Positions 39,885 to 46,730 of a stretch of 46,730 nt of DNA are shown piece by piece. The translations under genes and the position numbers were made by a program. The stretch is taken from assembly GCA_017621525.1 (NCBI GenBank), contig JAGASX010000023.1, positions 1-46,730 of the forward strand. Direction: 5' to 3'. The DNA comes from Clostridia bacterium. GTDB lineage: Bacteria; Bacillota; Clostridia; Christensenellales; UBA1242. Position 1 is the stretch's first letter, and each line of letters opens with the position of its first letter. The notes below the pieces were generated by a model that searched no databases, was not told the DNA's origin, and worked only from the letters and a program-made list of their open reading frames with translations.

Positions 39885-41375
39885 TTACTCAATTTCCGGC
39901 AAATTTTCATCATAAATATCATTTTTATCTATTTTTTGTGAAGAAATTTTATCTCTAAAAAAATCTGCAACAACATCAAAATCATTATAAGGAATTTTCA
40001 CTCCGCCTATGTCTTGATACTTTTCACCGCCCTTTCCGGCAATGATTATAAGGTGCCCACTTGAATAGTTTTTAAGGGCATATTCAATCGCCTCTTTTCT
40101 GTCTGCAATGCAAACACATTTGCCTTGCACCCCTTCGCGAATTTCATCAATAATCTCTTCCGGTTTTTCAAAGCGAGGGTTGTCGCTTGTAAGAACTACC
40201 ACATCTGCAAGGCGAGAGGCAATTTCGCCCATGATAGGTCTTTTTTTGCGGTCGCGATTGCCCCCGCAACCAAATATTACAACTATTTTTTGCTTGCAAA
40301 GTTCTTTGGCAGTGGTAAGCACCTTTTCAAGACCGTCGGGCGTGTGTGCAAAATCTATCACCACATTGGTTTTACCAATTTTAAGCACATTAAATCGCCC
40401 CTCAACAGGCAAGGTGCTTTTGGCACCCTCTTTAATTTGGCTTGCAGTAAGCCCAAGCCCCTTGCACACGGCAATTCCGGCAAGCAAATTTTCTATATTG
40501 TATCTGCCAAGAAGTGGCGAATTGACTAAAAACTTTTCGCCACCAACGTTACAAACAAATTGATTGCCCAATATATCGCTTTTCACTTCTTCTGCAAAAA
40601 TATCGCAATCTTGGTTGAAGCCATATTTTTTAAAGAGAATTTTGTCTAAATGGGAAAAACTTTCTTCATCTAAAACGCCATCGCAAATTATTCCATTTTT
40701 ACTTTGCCCATTTTGAAACAAGCGCAACTTTGCTTTGGCATAACTTTCCATATCACCAAAAAAATCTAAATGGTCCTCGGTGATGTTGGTTAAAACGCCA
40801 TATTCAAAAGTTATGCCGTCAAGTTTATTAAGCGCAAGTGCGTGGGCGGAGGCCTCCATAACCACATATTCACAGCCATTGTCCCGCATCTGCTTAAAAA
40901 TTTTGTGCAAAAGGCATGGGTCCGGGGTTGTCATGCCGGTGTCTTTATAGCCGTCGCCCATAGTTGCCCCCAGCGTACCAATAACGCCAACTTTTTTGCC
41001 GGCAAAACGCAAAATATCTGCAATTATATGACAGGTTGTGGTTTTACCATTTGTGCCGGTAACGCCAATAATTTTCATTTTGTCCGCTGCACGCCCATAA
41101 AAATTTTTGCTTATTAGGGCATAGGCACTGCGCGCATTTTTCACCTTTATAACGCCCTCGCCCTCAATACTATCGCTGATTACAACACTTGCACCATTAT
41201 TAAGGGCTTGATAAGCAAAGTCATTCCCATTGAAGTTTTCACCTTTAAGTGCAATAAAAATGTCCCCTTTTTTAACATCTCTGCTGTCTATTTTTACCCC
41301 ACTTACAACGCCGTTTAAAACAGATAAATCTCCGCCCACAACTTCAACATTTTTTAATACAGATTTAACCTTCAT
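39885..41375 (-). CDS. murE: UDP-MurNAc-tripeptide synthetase MurE
   Basis: A 496-residue Mur ligase. ATG 41375 is chosen because AGAGGTG lies just upstream; six extra residues are possible from 41393. P-loop GVTGTNGKTTTCHIIADIL, LTNITEDHLDFFGDMESY, DFAHTPDGLEKVL and the specificity motif DNPR (TSDNPRFEKPEEI) are present. DNPR is the mark of enzymes that add meso-diaminopimelate rather than lysine, so the wall is predicted to be DAP type. An acidic tail of about 20 residues is extra. Confidence 0.97.
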   Translation of the reverse strand: MKVKSVLKNVEVVGGDLSVLNGVVSGVKIDSRDVKKGDIFIALKGENFNGNDFAYQALNNGASVVISDSIEGEGVIKVKNARSAYALISKNFYGRAADKMKIIGVTGTNGKTTTCHIIADILRFAGKKVGVIGTLGATMGDGYKDTGMTTPDPCLLHKIFKQMRDNGCEYVVMEASAHALALNKLDGITFEYGVLTNITEDHLDFFGDMESYAKAKLRLFQNGQSKNGIICDGVLDEESFSHLDKILFKKYGFNQDCDIFAEEVKSDILGNQFVCNVGGEKFLVNSPLLGRYNIENLLAGIAVCKGLGLTASQIKEGAKSTLPVEGRFNVLKIGKTNVVIDFAHTPDGLEKVLTTAKELCKQKIVVIFGCGGNRDRKKRPIMGEIASRLADVVVLTSDNPRFEKPEEIIDEIREGVQGKCVCIADRKEAIEYALKNYSSGHLIIIAGKGGEKYQDIGGVKIPYNDFDVVADFFRDKISSQKIDKNDIYDENLPEIE

Positions 41376-41435
41376 TTTCACCTCTATTGGCATAATATTG
41401 CAAAAAAGTTAAGAAAATTTGCATTTTTTTGCAGT

Positions 41436-42548
41436 TTAAGCCTTAAATTTCATGTTTTTTGTCGTTGAAATGTAATTTTCAATGGCTGATGAACTGAATG
41501 AATAAAGCAGTTTCCTCTTGCCTTCAAAGCGGTTTATACCCTCACTTATAAGCACCTCAATAAGGTCTGCAAAAGTGGTTTCAAACATATTAAATGAAAG
41601 TGAGCCGGGTATGCTGTTTACCTCATTTACATAAAGTTTGTCGCCCAGTAAAAAGTCAATTCGCACAACGCCGTCGCACTCCAAAACGCCATATGTTTCA
41701 ATTGCGGTTTTTTGAATTTGCTTTGCAACCGATGCATCTATTTTATTTTTGCCACCCTCTTTTGGCGAAAGGTACTTATCTTCAAAAGAAAACATTTTGC
41801 CTTTTTTTACTTCCACTATTTTGCTTGGAATAAGTTGACCGCCAATTTTTACAACCGCACAACAAAATTCCCGTGCATTTTCAATAAACTTTTCAACAAT
41901 AATTTTGTTGTCATATTCGGTTGCGTTTTCAATTACACCCTCAATCATTTGTGCATTTTCACATATGCCAATTCCAACACTGCTTCCGCCACTTGCAGGC
42001 TTTACAATGCATGGATAACCAATTTTTTTGTCGATTTCTTTTAATAATGCGGTTTTGTTTTCATCATATTCGCATTTGCAAAAATGTAAATATGCAGGAG
42101 TTTGCAACTTTGCATTTTCTATAACAATTTTTGTAAGCACCTTATCCATGCAAAGTGCGCTTGACGCAAGTGCGGAAGAGGTGTATGGCACTTCGCACAT
42201 TTCAAGCAGGCCTTGTAAACTGCCGTCTTCACCACCATGACCATGCGTGCAAAGTAGGGCACAATCTATTTTAATTTTTTTCTTTATTTTATCATTTTTA
42301 ATAATTGCAAGGCTTCGGCTTGCAGGAAGAAAAGCAACGTTATTTTCATTTTTTACATTTTTTTGATAGTCCAAATAAATCTCTTTTTTATTTAAATTAT
42401 CGGCGGTTACCATTTTTCCGTCAATTTTAATATATATGGGAATTAAATTGTAATTTTTAGGCAAATTTGCCATTGTTTGCAGTGCCGTGATAACAGAAAT
42501 ATCATGTTCTACACTTTTTCCACCATAAATTATTGCAATATTTTTCAT
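41436..42548 (-). CDS. ddl: D-alanine--D-alanine ligase
   Basis: A 370-residue ATP-grasp ligase: IIYGGKSVEHDISVITALQ at the N-terminus, CTHGHGGEDGSLQGLLE, VKPASGGSSVGIGI as the grasp loop, FEDKYLSPKEGG in the omega loop and VNEVNSIPGSLSFNMF at the metal site. The KY in the omega loop fits D-Ala-D-Ala rather than D-Ala-D-Lac formation, though that is only a motif-level judgement. AAGGAT gives the ribosome binding site. The location between murF and murE makes the dipeptide beside its user, MurF. Confidence 0.95.
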   Translation of the reverse strand: MKNIAIIYGGKSVEHDISVITALQTMANLPKNYNLIPIYIKIDGKMVTADNLNKKEIYLDYQKNVKNENNVAFLPASRSLAIIKNDKIKKKIKIDCALLCTHGHGGEDGSLQGLLEMCEVPYTSSALASSALCMDKVLTKIVIENAKLQTPAYLHFCKCEYDENKTALLKEIDKKIGYPCIVKPASGGSSVGIGICENAQMIEGVIENATEYDNKIIVEKFIENAREFCCAVVKIGGQLIPSKIVEVKKGKMFSFEDKYLSPKEGGKNKIDASVAKQIQKTAIETYGVLECDGVVRIDFLLGDKLYVNEVNSIPGSLSFNMFETTFADLIEVLISEGINRFEGKRKLLYSFSSSAIENYISTTKNMKFKA

Positions 42549-42668
42549 AAAATAAATCCTTTTATATTAAAAATATTTTTTCGCCTTTGTTTTAAAGGGC
42601 AAAAAATCATTTAAAAATCACATAAATAATGTCGAAAAAATTAAATTTTCTATTTTTTTAATATTTTT

Positions 42669-44090
42669 TTATTTATAATTATCGGGTAAATCATTTTCAA
42701 ACAAAATCACACAGCCCTCATTTGTCAATAATTGCAATTTTTCTTTTTGCGTTTTTCTATTATCGGCAAAAAATATTTTTTCACGAGGGAAATTATGCGA
42801 TATTGCACCAGAAAAAATTTCATTTTTGTTTACCTCATTCATAATAATTATAAAATCGGCAACATCGGCTATCAGTCCGCCCAAAGTGAAGTTGCTTCGC
42901 GACTGCTCTTGCCCAAGTTCCACAAAACCCGGCGTTACAACAATTTTTCTGCCACTAAACTGTGAAAGCACATTCAGTGCCTCTCGTGCACCAATAAGGT
43001 TTGAGTTGTATGCGTCATCAATGATTGTGCAAAAATTGTTTTTAATAAGTTGCAGTCTGTGCGGGGTAGGCTCTAAAAGGCGTATCGCCGATGCAATATC
43101 CCTGTTGCTTATCCCCAGCACGCTTGCCATGGCAGATGCAGTAACAATATTATTTATGTTGCAAATGCCCAAAAGTTTTGTTTGCGCCTTTATAACTTTG
43201 CCGTCAATCACAAGGTCAAACTTGCAACCCTTATCGCTTAACTGAATATTTTTTGCCTGAGCATAGCCCTTATCATCACAAGCCAAAAATTTTTGTTTGG
43301 TACAATTCCCATACAATTTTCGTGTTGAGGGGCTGTCGCCATTAAAAACCATAACACCTTGACTTTTCATATACATCACAAGTTCGTTTTTGGTGTTTTC
43401 AACATTCGTCAGAGTTTTAAATGTTTTCATATGTTGCCTGCCAATTGTGGTGATAATTCCATAATCGGGGTTTAAAAGTTTTGTCAATATTTTTATATCG
43501 CCCACATTTCTGGCACCAAACTCGGCAAGCAAAATGTCATGGTCATCTAAATTTTGCAGAATTGTTTTGGTCAGCCCCATTTCGGTGTTATAGTTTTTGG
43601 GCGTTGTGCAAACTTTATACTCTTTTTCAAGCATGGTTGCCAAAATATTTTTTGTTGATGTTTTGCCAAAACTGCCTGTTATAGCAATTTTTATAAGGTT
43701 TTTCTTTTTTGACAATTTACGTTTTGCTTTTGCCATATAGTATTTTTTTATTAAAATTTCAAGCGGAAACAGCAAAAAATGGGTAAAAATCATTAAAAAT
43801 GGTAAAATTAAGAAAATTATTGCAGAATTTAAGATGCATAGTAAAACCTGAGGGACAAAATAATAATTTAAAAACAACAGCCCCCAACCAATGCAAAACA
43901 GCAGGGTATAAAACCTTATAATCCTTTTGGTGAAAACAAGTTTATTTTTGTTGCCAAAGGCAAGATTAAGCCCCCAAAGGCATCTGCAAAAGTCAGGCAC
44001 CTTATATCCACAAAGTTGATAGGTTTTTATAAAATAATATGCCCAAAAGGCAAGGGCGACATCAACAATGCTTGCAAAAAGATATGCCAT
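42669..44090 (-). CDS. murF: UDP-MurNAc-tripeptide--D-Ala-D-Ala ligase MurF, with membrane N-terminus
   Basis: A 473-residue MurF-type ligase. The C-terminal 350 residues hold KIAITGSFGKTSTKNILATML, LAEFGARNVGDIKILTKLL, TTIGRQHMKTFKTLTN, ICNINNIVTASAMASVLG and DDAYNSNLIGAREALNVL. The N-terminal 120 residues carry three to four hydrophobic segments (for example YTLLFCIGWGLLFLNYYFV), absent in soluble E. coli MurF but seen in some clostridial homologues, suggesting membrane association. SFGKTS replaces the usual TGTNGKT. Its ATG directly follows the hydrolase stop, so the two are coupled. Confidence 0.9.
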   Translation of the reverse strand: MAYLFASIVDVALAFWAYYFIKTYQLCGYKVPDFCRCLWGLNLAFGNKNKLVFTKRIIRFYTLLFCIGWGLLFLNYYFVPQVLLCILNSAIIFLILPFLMIFTHFLLFPLEILIKKYYMAKAKRKLSKKKNLIKIAITGSFGKTSTKNILATMLEKEYKVCTTPKNYNTEMGLTKTILQNLDDHDILLAEFGARNVGDIKILTKLLNPDYGIITTIGRQHMKTFKTLTNVENTKNELVMYMKSQGVMVFNGDSPSTRKLYGNCTKQKFLACDDKGYAQAKNIQLSDKGCKFDLVIDGKVIKAQTKLLGICNINNIVTASAMASVLGISNRDIASAIRLLEPTPHRLQLIKNNFCTIIDDAYNSNLIGAREALNVLSQFSGRKIVVTPGFVELGQEQSRSNFTLGGLIADVADFIIIMNEVNKNEIFSGAISHNFPREKIFFADNRKTQKEKLQLLTNEGCVILFENDLPDNYK

Positions 44091-44813
44091 TTATTCTTCC
44101 TCCCAAAACTTTTTTACCAGTGCAAAAAATTGCAATGGGCAATCTAAAAAGCAAAAATGCCCAGCGTTTGCCAAAATTTCAAGTCTGCTTTTTCTTATAT
44201 ATTTTTTAAGACGCTTTGCCATATACAGCGGGGTTTCTTGGTCATTTTCGCCCCAAACTATTAAGGTGCGTGAATTTGACGCTTTTGCGTAGTTATTTAG
44301 GTGAGTTTCCACAATATTTGAAAATGTGGGTTTCATATTTTGGGGGAGTGCAAGATAGTCGGCTGATGCAAAACCTTGCAGATTTTTGCCCATTTTTTTG
44401 TAAAGGTTGTATTTAATTTTTTTAAGCCGAAACTTTAAACTTCGTTTGGGTTTTATGCCAGCGCTGTCAATAAGTATGCATGAATGTACAAGTGCGCACC
44501 TTACAGCAGAAAGAATGATTGCAACGCGACCGCCAAATGAATGGCCAACAACGTCAACGCTATCAATTCCCAAATGTTCACATAAAGACATGACCATACC
44601 AACATATGTGAATATGCCCCAACCTTGAATGTTTTTATCGCTTTTACCAAAAGGCGGAAAATCAATCGCCAAAAAAGTTCGCTCTGGGAATTGACTTCTT
44701 AACTGGTTAAAGTCCTCCATACTTCTTCCCCAGCCATGAAGTAAAAGCACCGCTCGCCCTGTCCCCTGCCATAACTGATAATGAATTTGCCAGCCGTTAT
44801 ACAAATAAACCAT
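44091..44813 (-). CDS. Alpha/beta hydrolase
   Basis: A 240-residue alpha/beta hydrolase counted from ATG 44813; an upstream extension would cross the promoter. The oxyanion-hole motif LLLHGWGRS is at about 24-32, the nucleophile S92 in VVGHSFGGRVA, an acid in VWGENDQETPLY and the His in NAGHFCFLD. The family includes esterases, peptidases and C-C hydrolases; the substrate is unknown. First gene of the hydrolase-murF-ddl-murE-mraY-murD-ftsW run. No clear Shine-Dalgarno sequence. Promoter at 44848-44877. Confidence 0.9.
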   Translation of the reverse strand: MVYLYNGWQIHYQLWQGTGRAVLLLHGWGRSMEDFNQLRSQFPERTFLAIDFPPFGKSDKNIQGWGIFTYVGMVMSLCEHLGIDSVDVVGHSFGGRVAIILSAVRCALVHSCILIDSAGIKPKRSLKFRLKKIKYNLYKKMGKNLQGFASADYLALPQNMKPTFSNIVETHLNNYAKASNSRTLIVWGENDQETPLYMAKRLKKYIRKSRLEILANAGHFCFLDCPLQFFALVKKFWEEE

Positions 44814-44847
44814 ACAATTTTTTATGAGAATAAAAAGAAATATGTGA

Positions 44848-44877
44848 ATTATAGAAAAAATAAAATTTTTCTTGCAA
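44848..44877 (-). promoter_or_regulatory. Promoter of the mur/ftsW operon
   Basis: Minus strand: TTGCAA, 18 nt, TATAAT, giving a leader of about 28 nt before the hydrolase ATG. A separate TATAAT at 44912-44917 on the plus strand, with a poor -35, may serve spoVG. Confidence 0.7.
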
Positions 44878-44980
44878 AATTGTTTGGAGTTTTGGGGGAA
44901 AATGGCTAAAATATAATCAAGGTTTACAACCAATAGTCAAGGCTATAAACCAAATTTTAAATTAAGGAAGGTATACTCAC

Positions 44981-45250
44981 TTGAAAATTACTGATGTAAG
45001 AATTAGACTGAAAGACGAAGAAAAATTGAAAGGGATTGCATCAATCACAATTGATGAATGTTTTGTAGTACATGACATCAAAGTTATTGAAGGCAGAGAC
45101 GGACTTTTTGTTTCTATGCCAAACAAAAAGAATTCAGAGGGTGCACACAAAGACATTGCTCACCCAATTAAAACCGAAACTCGTATGGAACTTCAAGCAA
45201 CAGTTCTTGACGCTTACAAAAAGGCTCTTGAAGAGGCAAAGGCTGAATAA
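44981..45250 (+). CDS. spoVG: Septation/sporulation regulator SpoVG
   Basis: An 89-residue SpoVG protein: MKITDVRIRLKDEEKLKGIAS, then FVVHDIKVIEGRDGLFVSMP, HKDIAHPIKTETR. It is a small site-specific nucleic-acid-binding regulator that influences asymmetric septation, sporulation and, in some species, virulence and envelope genes. The start is TTG, with AAGGAAGG 9 nt upstream. It is divergent from the mur/ftsW operon, and a terminator follows. Confidence 0.97.
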   Translation: MKITDVRIRLKDEEKLKGIASITIDECFVVHDIKVIEGRDGLFVSMPNKKNSEGAHKDIAHPIKTETRMELQATVLDAYKKALEEAKAE

Positions 45251-45314
45251 AAAATTTATGCAATTTTAATATAAAAAATAGGTAATAAACAATTATCATG
45301 CTTTTATATGCACT

Positions 45315-45346
45315 AAAAAAAGATGTGAAATTTCACATCTTTTTTA
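45315..45346. terminator. Bidirectional terminator between spoVG and ypeB
   Basis: AAAAAAGATGTGAAA / TTTCACATCTTTTTT, a near-perfect palindrome with T runs on both strands between convergent genes. Confidence 0.92.
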
Positions 45347-45349
45347 TTT

Positions 45350-46729
45350 TTACATAAGAAGATTTCCGTTGTCGGTTTCAATAACTTTAAGCAGATTTTC
45401 AAGGTCGCCGTTTTGCACATTAAAGTAAAAATAATACTTTCCGTCATCTTTGCTTGCCTCCACCTCAACGCAAACAACTTCGCGATTATAGTCAAGTGGC
45501 GCAAGCACAATACGCGCCCCTACAATTTCAAAGGTTGACGGCACTTTTCCTTTGGCAGTTGATGCGTCAAGAACCCCCTTTGACAAACTTCTTTCAACAT
45601 GGTTTGTAAAATATGGGGTTGCATCATAACCAACAACTGTGCCACTTGCAAGATTTACCTTAACTTTTACAAGGTCTGGATACAAAATTATGCCATCACT
45701 TGTTGGGGCAATGTTAAGGTAAATATCGCTTGCAATTTGGTCGCTCCACACCACTTGCGGATTTTTTATTCCGTTTTGGGAGGCAAATTCAAGGGCAATA
45801 TCCTTGGCAGAGGCAAGGTCAATTTGCTGACTTCCCTCTCTGCCAGCACCGCTTACGGTAAGAATATGTCCGCCAATTTGGGTAACTTGAATATACAACA
45901 TTTCATCATCTGCATTTGTTGCACGGAAGTTGAAAGTTTCAAATCTTCCCTTGGTTTCCCCCTCATAATCAATATTTGTGGTGGTTTTAAAATTTTTCTC
46001 CACAATTTCGCCCGCTTTTTCGCGACTTACAACATCACCTTTTAGCCCCTTAACCGATGCCATGGTTACAGAATCGGAGAACGGGCCGTCATAAATCATG
46101 CTTGGATATTCAACATCATTATTTTTAAGTCCGCTTATGGTTTTGGTGAAATCATTTATTCCAGAATCAAGATTTTCGCTTGAATCAATAATTGAATAAC
46201 CAGAATTTAATTTTCTTTCAAACTCGTTAAGTTGGTTTTGAAGTTGCAAAATATTGTAATGTATGTTTTCAAGCGTTTCAATCTCACCCTCGCTTAAAAC
46301 TCCGCCGGTTGCAAGTTTTTCTGCAAGTGTGGAGGTGTAACCGGAAATTTGGTTTACCATTCTTTGGGTTTCATCAATATCGCCATGAGAGAACGGCAGG
46401 TATGAAACTGAAATTTCCGCCTCGCTTGCATTTCTTGATGCCTCCAAAAGGGTTTTTCTTTGATAGGTGGTTGCTGACGAAGTTGAATTTACTATTTTTG
46501 AAAGTTTGTTTTCAAGATTGTTTACGCTGTCAAGGAGGTCATAAAAATTATTTTTATACACATTTTCAAGTTGATTTTTATAGTTCATGGCATTGCCATG
46601 GCTTACCCCCAAACCAATGCCCAAGCCCACTGTTGACACCGCCAAAAGTGCAGTTGCAACAGAAAAGCCTGTAATAAGTTTTTTACGTTTTTTTGTTGTC
46701 ATTTGCTGATTATTTTGCGATTTTGACAT
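45350..46729 (-). CDS. ypeB: Germination protein YpeB
   Basis: A 459-residue protein with a cytoplasmic basic start, one transmembrane segment (about residues 18-45), a helical N-terminal domain (YKNQLENVYKNNFYDLLDSVNNLENKLSKI and on) and a C-terminal part with PepSY-like repeats (SREKAGEIVEKNF, DLASAKDIALEFASQNG, GTVVGYDATPYF). YpeB protects and localises the cortex-lytic enzyme SleB in spores; sleB is normally the gene upstream and would lie just outside the window. The ATG at 46729 touches the window end, so a slightly longer N-terminus cannot be excluded. Confidence 0.92.
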   Translation of the reverse strand: MSKSQNNQQMTTKKRKKLITGFSVATALLAVSTVGLGIGLGVSHGNAMNYKNQLENVYKNNFYDLLDSVNNLENKLSKIVNSTSSATTYQRKTLLEASRNASEAEISVSYLPFSHGDIDETQRMVNQISGYTSTLAEKLATGGVLSEGEIETLENIHYNILQLQNQLNEFERKLNSGYSIIDSSENLDSGINDFTKTISGLKNNDVEYPSMIYDGPFSDSVTMASVKGLKGDVVSREKAGEIVEKNFKTTTNIDYEGETKGRFETFNFRATNADDEMLYIQVTQIGGHILTVSGAGREGSQQIDLASAKDIALEFASQNGIKNPQVVWSDQIASDIYLNIAPTSDGIILYPDLVKVKVNLASGTVVGYDATPYFTNHVERSLSKGVLDASTAKGKVPSTFEIVGARIVLAPLDYNREVVCVEVEASKDDGKYYFYFNVQNGDLENLLKVIETDNGNLLM

Positions 46730-46730
46730 A

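Noticed and set aside
1..46730. tRNA, rRNA, riboswitch or CRISPR features
   Set aside because: I looked in the intergenic regions and saw no cloverleaf, conserved riboswitch core or spaced repeat array that I could support; a covariance-model search would be needed to exclude small RNAs.

Overview
This AT-rich window comes from an endospore-forming, low-GC Gram-positive bacterium, most likely an uncultured gut-type member of the Clostridia. That assignment is inferred from gene content and synteny, not from a database match. Sporulation markers include spoIIGA-sigE, sigG, a ymxH-like gene, cwlD, spoVG, ypeB and a hidden spoVM-like micro-gene. A meso-DAP-type murE and a C+ (zinc-binding) ribosomal protein L28 fit the same picture. 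UGA is used as a stop: prfB (RF2) is present with its programmed +1 frameshift at UGA.

Layout. 1-7.1 kb: two DUF6273-type surface proteins (the first cut by the window edge) flank trhP-like U32, tsaD, prfB and a plus-strand gene with a sigma-K-like promoter. 7.1-9.9 kb: composite palindromic repeats and a two-gene cassette (an HExxH protein plus a small basic protein) flanked by direct repeats. 9.9-13.2 kb: tlyA, the yloV-yloU pair and divergent rpmB. 13.2-18.4 kb: a BspA-like leucine-rich-repeat surface protein, an XRE regulator with twin operators, the spoVM-like micro-gene, feoA-feoB and nrdR. 18.4-22.4 kb: a BRO-N/DinD-like gene, ymxH, sigG, sigE and spoIIGA. 22.7-24.2 kb: an LRR gene broken by an in-frame TGA. 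24.8-30.8 kb: ftsZ, ftsA, ftsQ/divIB, murA, gmk-like and cwlD. 30.9-32.3 kb: two plus-strand envelope-type genes. 32.4-36.4 kb: an accessory island (decayed XRE gene, methyltransferase, P-loop kinase, DUF2441-like protein, rhomboid protease, unknown protein). 36.4-44.8 kb: ftsW, murD, mraY, murE, ddl, murF and an alpha/beta hydrolase. 45-46.7 kb: spoVG and ypeB.

How the genes work together. The minus-strand backbone is a split division and cell wall (dcw) cluster. It makes lipid-linked peptidoglycan precursors (murA, murE, mraY, murD, murF, ddl), assembles the divisome (ftsZ, ftsA, ftsQ, ftsW), and continues into the sporulation sigma cascade, where SpoIIGA processes pro-sigma-E. The cluster is broken by surface-protein genes and an accessory island; murG, murC and murB are not in the window.

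The most notable signals are: (1) the 3' end of the complete DUF6273 gene, which has an abrupt codon-usage shift and a C-terminus resembling the variable region of a diversity-generating retroelement target; (2) at least four genes with a canonical promoter whose -10 box ends 6-7 nt before the ATG and which have no Shine-Dalgarno sequence, so predicted to be leaderless; (3) composite dispersed repeats, including one hairpin module whose stem sequence covaries between copies; (4) a shared N-terminal export module on four surface proteins with two unrelated outer domains, two of which share a near-identical 41-bp promoter element; and (5) the spoVM-like micro-gene.
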